The notes under the pieces: generated by a model | The model's database searches: none | The model's input: only the letters and a program-made list of their open reading frames with translations | Told to the model about the DNA's origin: nothing | Made by a program: the position numbers and the translations under genes | Origin: Conidiobolus incongruus B7586 | Taxonomy: Eukaryota > Entomophthoromycota > Entomophthoromycetes > Entomophthorales > Conidiobolaceae | NCBI GenBank assembly: GCA_000697335.1 | Contig: JNEM01014837.1 | Coordinates: 1 to 24,370, forward strand | Direction of reading: 5' to 3' | DNA length: 24,370 nt | Shown: positions 10,023 to 21,286 of the stretch, one piece after another | How positions within the stretch are numbered: the stretch's first letter is position 1 | How the letters are laid out: the number at the start of each line of letters is the position of its first letter

Positions 10023-13000
10023 ATTAATTCAATTAGACTAGTATATAAATTTTTTTATTTATTGATAATATATTATCATGTATATTCTTATATTTGATAA
10101 GTTACTTTATTGTTATTTTTTTAATTCGTTTTAGATATTAATAGATAGAATAGCAATATTGATGACAAATTAAGACCATAGGTTTTTTTCTAGTATATAT
10201 TATACTTTATTTATCAATATTTAATTTTAAAACACTATACAATTGCATTTTTATTGATGTATAATATTAATTTAAACAAATTTATACTTAAAATAATTAA
10301 TTTTAAAATTAAAATATTATTATTAAATCTTCTAAACTTTTACAATTATATAATTATATATTACCAAAGCAAATCCATTTTTGGAATTTATTTAATAGTA
10401 AAGTATATTGGGTAAGGTTTGATTTTGTTTAATTTATTCAATAATGTAATTTATAAATAATGTTAATTAAACTTATAATTAAACTCGACTAAGACCTGTA
10501 TGGAACACAAAGACCCCAAAGACTAAGCTCTAATATCAATCTTGGAAGTATAGCTTGATTGATTGTTATATAGTGATGAAATACATTTCTGACAATAATG
10601 ATGTCTTAACATATCTTTATATGATATTAAAGATATTTAAAAAATTTTACTTAATTTTAGTTATATATGCAAAATTCATAATTACTATATAGTTTGCTTG
10701 TGTGATATTTATTATAAATGATTACCTTTTACCAAAAGTGTTCTCTTGATTTATTAAGTTTTATTTAGGTTTGTAATAAAACCATTTTATAGTTGCTCTT
10801 ATATCACTCCTAACATATCTATTGGTATTTTTATTTTTCTTTATGTTTTAAATCCAAAAAATAATGTAAAATTATTTAATTATCATTTTAGTTAAGTTTC
10901 TTGAATAATTTATCTAAACAATATTTTATTTTATTATTTTTATTATATTTTGTATAATAAATTTCTGTTAAAATTAATTTTTTTATAATTTATTATGAAT
11001 GTAACCAAGTTGATAAATTTTCCTTATAGTTTTTTATTTAATATATATAACATACAAGTTATTTTATTATAAATTTTTTTATTATATTTTTGTGAGCTTA
11101 ATTATTATTTTAATTTTCTAATAATATTGGAATAAAGTAATATGATTTATCCATTTATTATTTAAATTATATTAATTATAATTGAACTTTTTTAATAATG
11201 GTTCAATTATTTTAATTGGTGCTTTATTAAAACACATTTAAATAAAAAATACCAATATAGTTTAATATTTAAAATTTATCTTATTTAAATATTTTAAAAA
11301 TATGAAATTAATATAATATTTATTGATTTTTTTTTTTGAATAACTAATATTTTAGAATTAATTTTTTAGTATTTTTAATATAAAATAAATAGTATTTTGA
11401 ATTCAAGTGATAGATTAATTATATCATAAACTTGTTATTATGTACTTTTATATTTATATAAAATTGGAAAGTTAAAAAATTTTTATTATATTGGTTTTTA
11501 ATATTAACTCTATTATTAAATTTTATTTTATAACTTGGTTGTTTGTTATTTGTTAAGTGAAATTTTTTATTTTTTTATTATAAACATTTATTAATTATAA
11601 TAATTCAATTCATATATTTTGTTATTATATATAATTTTATAAAATATTGACTATAAGTATTTTTTTCTATTTTAATTTATTATGAATTTTAACAATTTAG
11701 TTATATAATTATAATTGAAATATTAATTGATAAAAATAAGTTCAAAAATAACTCCTTTATATAATCAATATAATCAAGTTTTAAGGAAACATTATTAATA
11801 GGTTAATTTTAATTTTATATCATATATAATTATATATTCAAGATTTTTAAAAATATTAAGTATATTATTTAAAATTATATTTGATGTTTTGAAAAAGCTG
11901 ATAAAAATGTATTTTTTAAATTCAATATTAATTTGTCTTTGATTAAAAAGTTAATCAAAAGCAAGAACAAAGTAAAGCCTGAACTCACACAGAATTGATA
12001 TGGTTTTAACGTTCCTAGTTTTATTCAATTATCTAAGCTTGCTTGATAAAATTTTAGCTCAATTTTTTATTTCAAAGTTAAAAATATCATAAGAATTGTT
12101 TAAATTTGATTACAAATAACAACAATGTGTTTAATACTGTATTATCTGGAAATGAATATTATATTACATATTAATATTAAAGTGTTTATGAATAAACTAT
12201 ATCAAGAAACACATTTCAAATAAAATATTATTTTTAATGATTTTATATCAAATTTTATTAAATTATAGAGTATTTATAATATTAATATAAAATTAATAAA
12301 CCAATTTATTTTAATTTAAAAAGAAAAAATTAAGATAAAATATTATAAATATTTAAATTAGATTGTAATTATTTTAAAAAGATATCATAAATATATAATT
12401 AAATACTACCAACTATATCGTTTTATATTTAATATCATTTCCAATTATTTGACATAAATCATTATTTGTAATTGTCAAATAATTATCTGAAAATAGTTAA
12501 CTGCGATTAAATAGTATTAACAAAACAACAATATCAAATGCTTTAATATTATAATATTAAAACTTATAACTATATGATTATTATTATTAGAAAATATTAT
12601 ATATATTGTATTTGATGTATAAAGTGTAATTTTCTAATTAGACGCAATAATGATCATTGATCAAGAATAGAATACAAGATGCTAATAATTCTAAACCATC
12701 AAAATCAATGATAATAATTAATATACATTAGAAACTTAATTTTTTATTATTGATTAATAATCAAAGTAAAATTTAAAATAATTAATCATATATGTTAGGT
12801 TATTTGTATTATATGTTAATAATTTTTTGGGCAACTATTTTAAACCATAACTAATTTAATATATAGTTTTATAACCGATAAAGTGTAAATAATTTCAACT
12901 TAATTTCCATATTTTTGTTCATAGGTCATTCAAAGATAAGATAATTAAATTAATTGATAAATTGATGGCATTTTAATCAAATTTTTTATAATTGTAACAT

Positions 13001-13537
13001 CATAATTACTTTGTCATTCTATATTATTTTATGATATTATTTCCTTATAATGATGACATCAATTAAAAGAAAGTTCATTAGGTTTTTAAAGCAATTATCA
13101 TACCTATAAAAGTTCATTTCCATTTTGATATATGATTAAATCAAGAAAATAGCAGTATTGAATAGTTTGTCACGTTTAGAGGCATGAGAATTAAATTGAT
13201 AAAATGCTAATTTACAATATTATAGCCATGTGGGTTTAAACTATTATTAAATCATTGTCAATTGTTTAAGAAGCATTGAAGAGGTGCATTAATTTAAATG
13301 CTAGTTATATATTTTGTTTATTAAATTAAATTATTATTATATTAATGTATCATTAGAAATAATCCGTATATGATTGTTAGTTTATTAAGTTTTAATATCT
13401 AATACAAGTATTGAATTATAATATCGAGTTCTATATTCAAATATAAAAATAAATCAATTTATTTATAAAAAATTGTATTATTGCCATCTTTAAATTTTAA
13501 TAAATGCTCATTATTTGTTTATTTAATGTTAAATAAA

Positions 13538-13704
13538 TTAATTAATTGATTTTAGAAACGGATTGAATTCCGAAGCCAAGTCATCAACATGTCTTTGACT
13601 CGTACACAAAGTCTGCATCTTATATTAATTGCAATTTCTTTAAATTGATTATCCAGCTAAATTTATTGTGGTTTGGCAACTTAGTAACAAATACAAAAAA
13701 TGGT
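13538..13704. other. Unassigned coding-like patch
   Basis: A stretch of higher G+C has an open frame on each strand. On the - strand, a 26-residue frame starts at 13618 (MQTLCTSQRHVDD..) and ends at 13538-13540. On the + strand, about 45 codons run without a stop from about 13567. Neither matches a family I recognise. It could be one exon of a spliced gene, a relic, or chance. Confidence 0.25.
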
Positions 13705-15764
13705 TAACTGCTATTCCTTATATTTAGCGGAAATCAATTAAGTGTAAACCATTGATCAGAATAGCAATATCATTAGATAAAAATGTGTGAATCAATAAAA
13801 ATTTTCTTCATCTCAAATAATTTATTTCGAAATCATATTTGACAATTACATACTTTGTTAACAATGATATCATACTATTAGTTGGTTAAATTAATCGCTA
13901 ATTTTGTAAAAACATTACCTAAGTTGAATGTATGATATTAATTAAAAACTAAAACTAATTTCAAATATTATTCAAATTACAATCATTGTCGTTATTATCA
14001 ATTTTTAATTATCATAAATTATGCGTAATGATATTAATTATATATTTTGTTTTATTATTGATAATTTATAATATATCCATAAGTTTTTATTAATTAAAAA
14101 TTTCAAAAATTGGAAAATATTTTTGCAAATTATTTCAAGAACCAGTTTAATCTCAATACCTCAAAATTCATTTTGTTAGCAATAAACATTATAATGAATG
14201 GTGTTTCATCATTGATATACGGATATTGATTTCTTAAAATTCAGAACTGTAAGTATATTTCTAAGTAAGCAAAATGCAATAACACAATACAAGAATTTTT
14301 TAAAGATAGAATTAAGGAATGTCAGTAATAAACAATAAAAAGTGTTGATATTAATTATGCTTATTTTTTTTCAAAATATTAGTATCAACACATGTTTCTC
14401 AATATATTTTCAATTAATTAGTTGGCATATTATTACCAAATATATTTGATATTTTGATAATTCTTTAATTGAGTGTCAATATATATATTTATATATTAGT
14501 TATTATAGACAGTTTGATAATTTTTATTGAAAGATATCTATACAACTAAAAATGATTTGATAATATAATCAAAATCAATCTATAAAATCATAACAAAAAA
14601 TCATGACCTTCAATTAACAATAATTAATAAAAGATATCATATATTGATTAAAATTTGACAATAATGTAAAGATAATAAGATATTAATAAAAAAGGAAAGT
14701 ATTTAATTTTAATAATAATGAAAATAATCTCTTTGAAATAATAGATCATTACTATATCCATTGAACTCATCTAATAAGGTAATAATGATTATTCCTTCAT
14801 GATTAACCGTATATAATAGAATTTATTATCATTCAATTTGAAATTATGTTTAGGGAGAAAAGTATTAGAAATTGATTCAACTTTGAAGTGAATTAACAAA
14901 TTCATGAGGTAATGTATTGATTAAAGCATTTGGCTAATAAGCATATAAATTTTGATAGACTGTTATCAACAATATGTATATATATCTTTAGTTAATTAAC
15001 GGTTGAAATTAATCTATAATAGTTTGATTATGGATTTAAATATTTTAAAGACTTTGATAAATTAATTACTTTGTGGATATCATTAAGTATACTATATTTC
15101 AACATTTTATAGTAATATTAACTTACAAAATTTTGAATTCAATATAATATAATAAATTGCAAAAAAAAAAGATTTGAAAAATAATTAAATAATTAATAGT
15201 GTGAATTATCTAATAAGTTTAGTATTAACTAATATAAGATGGATAATCGATATTATTTGGTTATTTATCAGAAAGGAATCAGTTTTAAAAATAATAAATT
15301 GTGACAATACACTTTTCTAATATCCCATCAAAATTTATCAAGAATTAGGAATAATCGTCTCACAATTTAAATTCCTAGATACAAAATTGATTAATTTTTT
15401 ACACCAATAAAATGAATTGAAACACTCCAAATCAGCCAATCATTCACCATAACTAGTATAATTTGTAACTTGAGTGAATTTAAGTGCATATATTTACTAT
15501 TTAGTTTTTATTACTGTATCAAAGTTTATTTTCACTATATATTTTCTTCTTAAATATTAATAATTTTGTGATTTATGTATGTTAAAATGATATGACTGTG
15601 AGTGTATAATATTGATAAACACTAAAAAATATAGGTAAAAGTATTATTTTAAGTTATTATAACAATTTCAATAAGGATATATGATTAATAAAATAATCAA
15701 AATATTATTTTTATATTCAAAAAATATTAAAAAATAAAAATTTAATGAAAAAATGAAGAGAGAT

Positions 15765-15785
15765 TAATAATAATAATAATAATAA
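15765..15785. repeat. (TAA)7 microsatellite
   Basis: Seven consecutive TAA units lie about 220 nt upstream of the receptor B start codon. Confidence 0.9.
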
Positions 15786-15934
15786 AGCGCTTAAAGAAAA
15801 TTTTTTGGGGCTTTAATTGAAATTTTTTAACAATTTCCTTTTTTAGTCTGTCTCTTCTTTTATTTTGAAATATCAATTAAAATTTCACCCAATTTACTGA
15901 AATCCATTATTTGCATAAAATGAATTAATTTGGG

Positions 15935-15942
15935 TATATAAA
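15935..15942 (+). promoter_or_regulatory. TATA box of receptor B
   Basis: TATATAAA in the context GGGTATATAAATGAGAG ends 60 nt upstream of the ATG at 16003. It is a good core-promoter match and is flanked by locally G-containing sequence, so it is less likely to be chance than most TATA strings in this window. Confidence 0.6.
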
Positions 15943-16002
15943 TGAGAGTTCTGATGCAGGTTAATAGAATTTGCTCCAATTCAATGACATATCCTATTGA
16001 AA

Positions 16003-17104
16003 ATGCCTTCAGAAACAGAAAAATACTTTATTCAAAAGGTGGTCATGGATGTGACAGCATCTATCGGCCTTACTTGTTCTCTCATATGTGTGATCTTATT
16101 GACTAGTGTATATATCAAATGTCCCAAATATGTCAACAGAATGCCAATACGGCTTATTTTCTTTATCTCTTTAGCAGATACTATGAATCATATCAGTGGC
16201 ATCTTTTTTTTCGATCTCATGCTTCATCCAAACTACGCTATGACAATAGCTATACTTCAACAATTTTCAAAACATCTCTATATTTTTACTAATATATCGG
16301 TGTGTTATTTACTACAAAGTGTGATATTATTTGGCAAAAGGGCGAATTTTTATCAAGAAATAATATTAATCAGCATATCATTAACATTGACCATTATTAA
16401 TGTACTTATTCTATATTTTTTCAAAATGATTGGAGTAGTTGTGGGAGACAAATATTATTTAATAGCACCTACATCCAACGACACGCAGTTGGCCTTATGG
16501 ATAGTAGATGGTACAATTCAAGCATTCTGCATATTTTTCTGTCTTATAACGGTTATCTTAATCCATTTGAAACTTTATATCAAAATTCACGGAATCTTCA
16601 ACTATTTTAATCAGAACACTGATCATGATATGGAACTCAATCAACGCATCAAAAAAATTGTGAAAACTACCATCCTATTTCCAATAGCGCCTATTATTAT
16701 CTTACCAATGAGCTTTATCCAGCTGATCTTGACTAACTATTTAAACATGACAGTTGACAGATACTATGATATTATGCGCAGTGGTATTAATGGATTTTGT
16801 GGTACATTTACTCTAATGGCTTTGCTTTTCGACTTCAACTTTAGAAAAGGATTAAAATTGTTATTCTATACTATAATTAATAGAAGAGAAAGTAATATAA
16901 TTTAAATATAATATATGATCATATTGATATTAATTCTATTATATAGATTTTGATGATTCATCAGTTTCCACTGATCCCAATTGGAATTTTGATATCAATC
17001 AAGTTGATTCGGGTGACGAGAACAAAGAGGAAAGTAATCAAGCAACCATCCATTCCAAAGATGCTTTCTTCTCTCAATCAACATTGAATCAATTCGAAGT
17101 TTAA
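16003..17104 (+). CDS. 7TM G-protein-coupled-receptor-like protein B, divergent (two exons)
   Basis: The exons are 16003-16891 and 16947-17104 and encode 348 residues. The upstream in-frame TTG at 15997 is not taken as the start. The intron (16892-16946, GTAATA..ATATAG, 55 nt) is phase 1 at the same place as in receptors A and C. Membrane segments lie at about residues 19-39, 50-70, 80-108, 119-139, 163-190, 220-245 and 257-277. Shared marks are ADTMNHISG in TM2, YLLQSVIL at the end of TM3, NQNTDHDMELNQRIKK before TM6, LFPIAP in TM6 and GFCGTFT in TM7. Unlike the others it lacks the Cys at the start of TM3 (ANYAMTI-like context, residues 76-82) and any Cys in extracellular loop 2, and TM7 reads DFNFR rather than DPxx. 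The tail of about 52 residues is acidic and polar and shares DINQV with receptor A. Function and ligand are unknown; it could be a modified or decoy receptor. Confidence 0.85.
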
Positions 17105-18242
17105 CCAAATTATCTTATTTATTGTAATACAGTATATTCCTATTGTAATAATCTCATCAAATGATATCAACAAAAATTTTAATATTGACAGGAATCAATA
17201 ATAAACTAAAAAATATTGCTAATGATTTTTGCAAAATTATTATTTGGCGCTATGTTAGATTGATTGTTTGATTACCAATATAATATTGTAACTTGCCACC
17301 AATTTTTATCTGAAGGGTAACGAAGCTCTTTTTTTAGATTTTACCATTGCCACAATTGGCGTTTGTCACAAGCTTGTATTTAATAATCTATTCATTCATT
17401 TTTGAGTAACTTTAACAGCACATTGCAATCATATAATCTAATTTCTTTAACATTTAATCCATAACACTAAAATCATCATTATTGATTAATATCAACAACT
17501 AATCACAAGTCGTTTAGCAAATACCAATTCTCTGACTTGATGAGAACTTTAATATAATTTCTAAGTGAGGATATCAATTTGTTAAGAATTTAAAAAAAAT
17601 TCTAAAAGTGGTTAATTTTTTTAATATGTTTAAATTTAAAATATTGAATAAAAAAGAAAATAAAAATAAAGTATTAATAATAAAAATTTATATAATTATA
17701 TGATATTAGTTTAAGAATATTAAATAATAAAATTTAATAAGAATAATTTAATATTTAATAATTAATTTTATTAGAATTTTATTTATTTTTTTTGTTTAAT
17801 TAATTGAGAAATATTTAATTAAATAATTAAATATCTAAATATGGATATTAATAATTAAATCTTTTGTCAAAAATAATTTTTTTAAAGAAAAATAGAATCT
17901 AAAATTAAAACAAAAATAAACATCTGATCTTTAAACATAAAATGTTTGTGATAAATGGATTCAATATTAGTCAAATCTTTAATTTTAACCAAAACTGTGA
18001 TATTGGTAACTGGATGATGATTGTATTAATATTACTTCTTATAAAAAAGTGTTCAATATAATTAATCTGAATTTTCCTGTATCATACTGAGAGGTTAAAT
18101 GAAAAAAGGATTCAAGGGTTAATAATTCAATAATTTGAATTTTTATTATGATGTTGATTATTAAATAATATTAATTAATTAATTAATTAGTATGAAGTTT
18201 CAATATGTTAAGTTAGGATATATAATAGTTAAATATATAAAT
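17105..18242. other. Convergent intergenic region between receptors B and C
   Basis: This region lies between the 3' ends of two receptor genes. The B-proximal 450 bp are moderately AT-rich and hold no recognised gene. The rest is extremely AT-rich, with a (TTAA)n tract at 18171-18188. It presumably contains both polyadenylation sites. Confidence 0.5.
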
Positions 18243-19361
18243 TTACATCAAATCTGAGACTTTTCTCAAAAAGGAAGGTCTTCTACCGTAAGGATCCGAG
18301 CTATAGACGGGATCTGGCATCATAATTCCCATTGTCAAACTCGTCGAGAGTGGAGGATTATTGGGAAGGGTGAAGGGATCATAAGTCATAGTTATAGGAC
18401 GTTCAACATGACCTAATCATACATTCATCAGTATCAATATTTATATTATATATAACTTGTTTATATTACCTTTAAAATATCTTAATAATCGATATCTGGC
18501 CATTTTCACAATATTTTGGAAAGAAGGATCAAACATAAAGGCGATGCAAGTAAATACACCGCATAACCCCTGAGTACCATACTTCCAAACCACAAAAGAG
18601 TCGGGAATTGTGTCGGGATCATGCGTAGAGTTCCAGAAAGATACTGCAAGAGTGCCTGGAAGTGTGAAAAAAGGAGCGATAGGGAATAAGAGACTTGATC
18701 TAATGAATCGTTGAACTTGATCAGCTAGATCTTTATCTTGTTGAGTATTTTCATCAAACATCTGTAAAACACCTTGGAGCCTTTGATTCAATTTAAAATG
18801 TATAAATATCACGATAAAGGTACAATATACAATACAGAATATTTGTAAAGAATGAACTAGACAAAATAATAATATTACAGATTTCTTATTATCAAAATCA
18901 ATCAAATAACAGCCACCATCACTTTCTGAATTCCCTAAAACATTATTCCATTTCATTATTAGAGTAATTATTATAGTAATCCCAATAACGAATACCCAAA
19001 TATATTTTTCCAGCCCTCTATGAGTTTGTTTCCTTTGTAAAATTACACTCTGTAATATATAAGCAACAGTGATATTTGTTAAAGAATATAAGGTAAAACA
19101 AGTTAACGAAATATAAGATAAAAGAGTACAGTGATCACTCATAGATCTTAAATTAGCCACAATTAGAGCAGAAACATGATTAAATATATCAGAAATAGCA
19201 ACAACAAACATTAACCTTAAAGAGAGACGATCTACAAGCCTATGATCAATGGAGTATGCCAAAATAAACCCGAGAATAACGGAGAGAGCAGCAATCAAAC
19301 CAAACGGAGCCGTGACATTGGTCGCGACCGTATAGTACCAATCGGTATTGGTGTTGCTCAT
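18243..19361 (-). CDS. 7TM G-protein-coupled-receptor-like protein C (two exons)
   Basis: On the - strand, exon 1 is 19361-18470 and exon 2 is 18412-18243, giving 353 residues. The start is the ATG at 19361 (MSNTNTDWYY); a TTG four codons' worth upstream only extends the open frame. The intron is 18469-18413 (GTAATA..ATTAG, 57 nt, phase 1). Membrane segments lie at about residues 19-38, 48-70, 79-108, 119-138, 160-190, 221-243 and 257-279. Family marks are SDIFNHVSA in TM2, Cys78 and Cys151 as the likely TM3-loop 2 disulfide pair, YILQSVIL, NTQQDKDLADQVQRF before TM6, LFPIAP, and QGLCGVF..FDPSF in TM7. NVT at residue 15 and NST in loop 3 are possible glycosylation sites. The tail of 56 residues is Pro/Ser/Thr-rich and basic at its end. 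It is closest in layout to receptor A, with an identical exon 1 length. Ligand and coupling are unknown. Confidence 0.86.
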
Positions 19362-19413
19362 AAGCCTCAAAATTGCATTGTTATCTCAAGAGACCAAGGA
19401 GGCCTAATTGATC

Positions 19414-19421
19414 TATTTATA
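19414..19421 (-). promoter_or_regulatory. TATA box of receptor C
   Basis: On the - strand the sequence reads TATAAATA and ends 52 nt upstream of the ATG at 19361. That is similar in spacing to the boxes before receptors A and B. Confidence 0.5.
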
Positions 19422-21286
19422 TTTCTAAAGGTATCCATCTTAAATTACTAAAATACTCAATTTGTTAATATTCTAATCCAATTTCAATAACTGAAAAACT
19501 TGTTAAAGTGTTGTTAACATTGATAACAATATTCTCATGACAATTTTATCAATTAATCCATTTTCTAAAGGATTGTTCCTAGCCAATCAATTTCCAATCT
19601 TCTCAAATTTTGTGATCAATTTTGAATGTGATATTAAATAAATAGGACGCCTAAACCAATAATACAGCTTTAGAAATATACATCAAGTTTATATTTACTC
19701 TTTAATAAACATTGTTAATTAAGGAGTTGAGTTATAAATTAAAATCACACAATTTTTATTTAGCACTTTTTTATTATTTTGATTTCAATTTAATATAATG
19801 ACAATACTTAAATTTAGTATTGTTAATTGGTAGATATTTTTAGGAAGATCAATTAGTATAATGCGAAGAGATAGTAATCCTATTTAATCAATATAAGACT
19901 CTATAATTGAGTCCATATATCTAGTATATTATGTTTAATAAGTATTGTTTTATATTTCTTAACATCTTCATAGAATTAATTAACAAGGTTTTTCTTGGTA
20001 AGTCGAATAACTATGAATAATTTAAATAGTAAAAATAACGCAAAATAATATTCTATTATATAAATTACAGATATATTTCTTGATAAAATAGAGTTATTTT
20101 TGCACATTTTTTGAATTAATGTAGCATATCATCAATTGTTTTGTGGTATTTGAGGTCTTCAATTCCAGCATTTAATAAAAACAACCAAAGATTATATTAA
20201 ATATTCAATTACATATTCATTAAATCAGGGATTTATTATAATTTGAGCAAAAAGCATAATCTCGGACCTTGATTAAAAATTATGGAAACCATGGTGAATA
20301 CCAGTTGAATTCGCCAGAATAATGGATATTCAGGACTAATTTGAACGTTAAATCATAATCCTTTACAACTCAAATATGCATAATTATTATATTTTTATTA
20401 TTTATTATAAAATTTTGATCTCATGATTTATAATTGATATTTTTTCTAACTATGGAAAATAATTATGAAAAAGAAAATTAATTAGAGTTGTGTTTTATTA
20501 TTCAATATTTAGAAATTTAAGTTAATCAATTCAATAATACTTTTATAATTAATTATTTTATTCCAGTTATAAGGGAAATAAAAACTTATTACCCTTTTTA
20601 TTGCACAATAATAAATCTAATAAAATTATATAATGGAGCATTAATTTTAACGATGATTTCAATATACTTGAAATATTTGGATATAGCATCATTTGTTTTT
20701 CATGTTCTCAAAATAATTTATAATCAATAAACTTTATAAAATTTAATAAAAATAAAATTTTAAGAATTTACTTTAACTACTATTAACAATAAACTTTTTT
20801 TTGTGGAAAATCGGTATAGTGATATTTAATCCCGAAAAAAGAATATATTTTCTCAAGCTCCTTAATTATTTTCAAATACCCTTCGAATCTTTTTTTCCAT
20901 TAATTGATTTATAAGATTATTAATTGACAGCGGAAATATTAAATACTCGACTGCCAATATAAATTATTATTAATTAAAAAGAATTATTAATGAGAAAAGA
21001 TATTTTGCTTTTATTTAGCTGTGCTCTTTTATGCCCATTTTTCAGGATAAAATGTGAAATCAAATAAAAATAGTATTATATTGACTGTATTTCTAACAAT
21101 ATTATTGAATTGATAGTTATAAAAAGTGTATAATAACTCAATATGTTATGTCTAATATATATTATTAAGTTAAATATCCAATAAATAAAATCAATAGTTG
21201 AGATCTTAAAAATTTTAGATAGATTTCTATATTTTTCTATTAATAATAAAATAAGTTATATTTTTTATTTTAATTAAAGTTATTAT
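19422..21286. other. Intergenic region upstream of receptor C
   Basis: No complete gene is found. A patch at 20239-20352 is coding-like on the - strand and is listed separately. The rest is AT-rich with scattered less AT-rich patches (for example about 19540-19670 and 20860-20960) that give no long open frame. Confidence 0.45.
20239..20352 (-). pseudogene. Possible protein-coding relic (membrane-segment-like)
   Basis: A - strand frame is open for 38 codons and bounded by stops. It reads SPEYPLFWRIQLVF followed by a hydrophobic stretch and GPRLCFLL. The pattern weakly recalls the WRIP-LALQ..ESPRWL region of sugar-porter MFS transporters, but the similarity is short and judged by eye. No ATG, flanking exons or further transporter motifs were found. 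Treat it as a remnant of unknown origin. Confidence 0.2.

Larger units (their letters stand above)
10023..15934. other. 5.9-kb AT-rich gene desert
   Basis: I find no complete gene here. Points of note are a less AT-rich patch at about 10485-10610, a strongly T-biased + strand from about 10700 to 11700, a coding-like patch at 13538-13704, and a (TAA)7 tract at 15765-15785 just upstream of receptor B. No tRNA T-arm, rRNA or snRNA signature was found. Confidence 0.5.

Noticed and set aside
10573-10603. Box C (GTGATGA), CTGA and TGATG in sequence, suggesting a C/D snoRNA
   Set aside because: There is no final D box or terminal stem within a normal snoRNA length, and such short motifs occur by chance.
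15786-15840. GAAATTTTTTAAC-like string as a fourth transposon end
   Set aside because: It resembles the mariner inverted repeat only in its A/T runs. It lacks the TGGGAA core in the right place and has no partner end.
15997-16002. TTG codon as the start of receptor B, and likewise a TTG upstream of 19361 for receptor C
   Set aside because: Non-ATG starts are rare in eukaryotes, and an in-frame ATG follows within 6-9 nt in both genes.
17532-17543. Adjacent CTGA and TGATGA resembling internal D'/C' boxes
   Set aside because: No outer C and D boxes or closing stem were found around them.
18171-18188. TTAA repeats here and near 7184 as CRISPR-like or attachment-site repeats
   Set aside because: They are simple low-complexity tracts without spacers, in a eukaryotic AT-rich background.
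19242-19451. 69-codon open frame on the + strand overlapping the start of receptor C
   Set aside because: It is antisense to the receptor N-terminus and promoter, with no recognisable motif.
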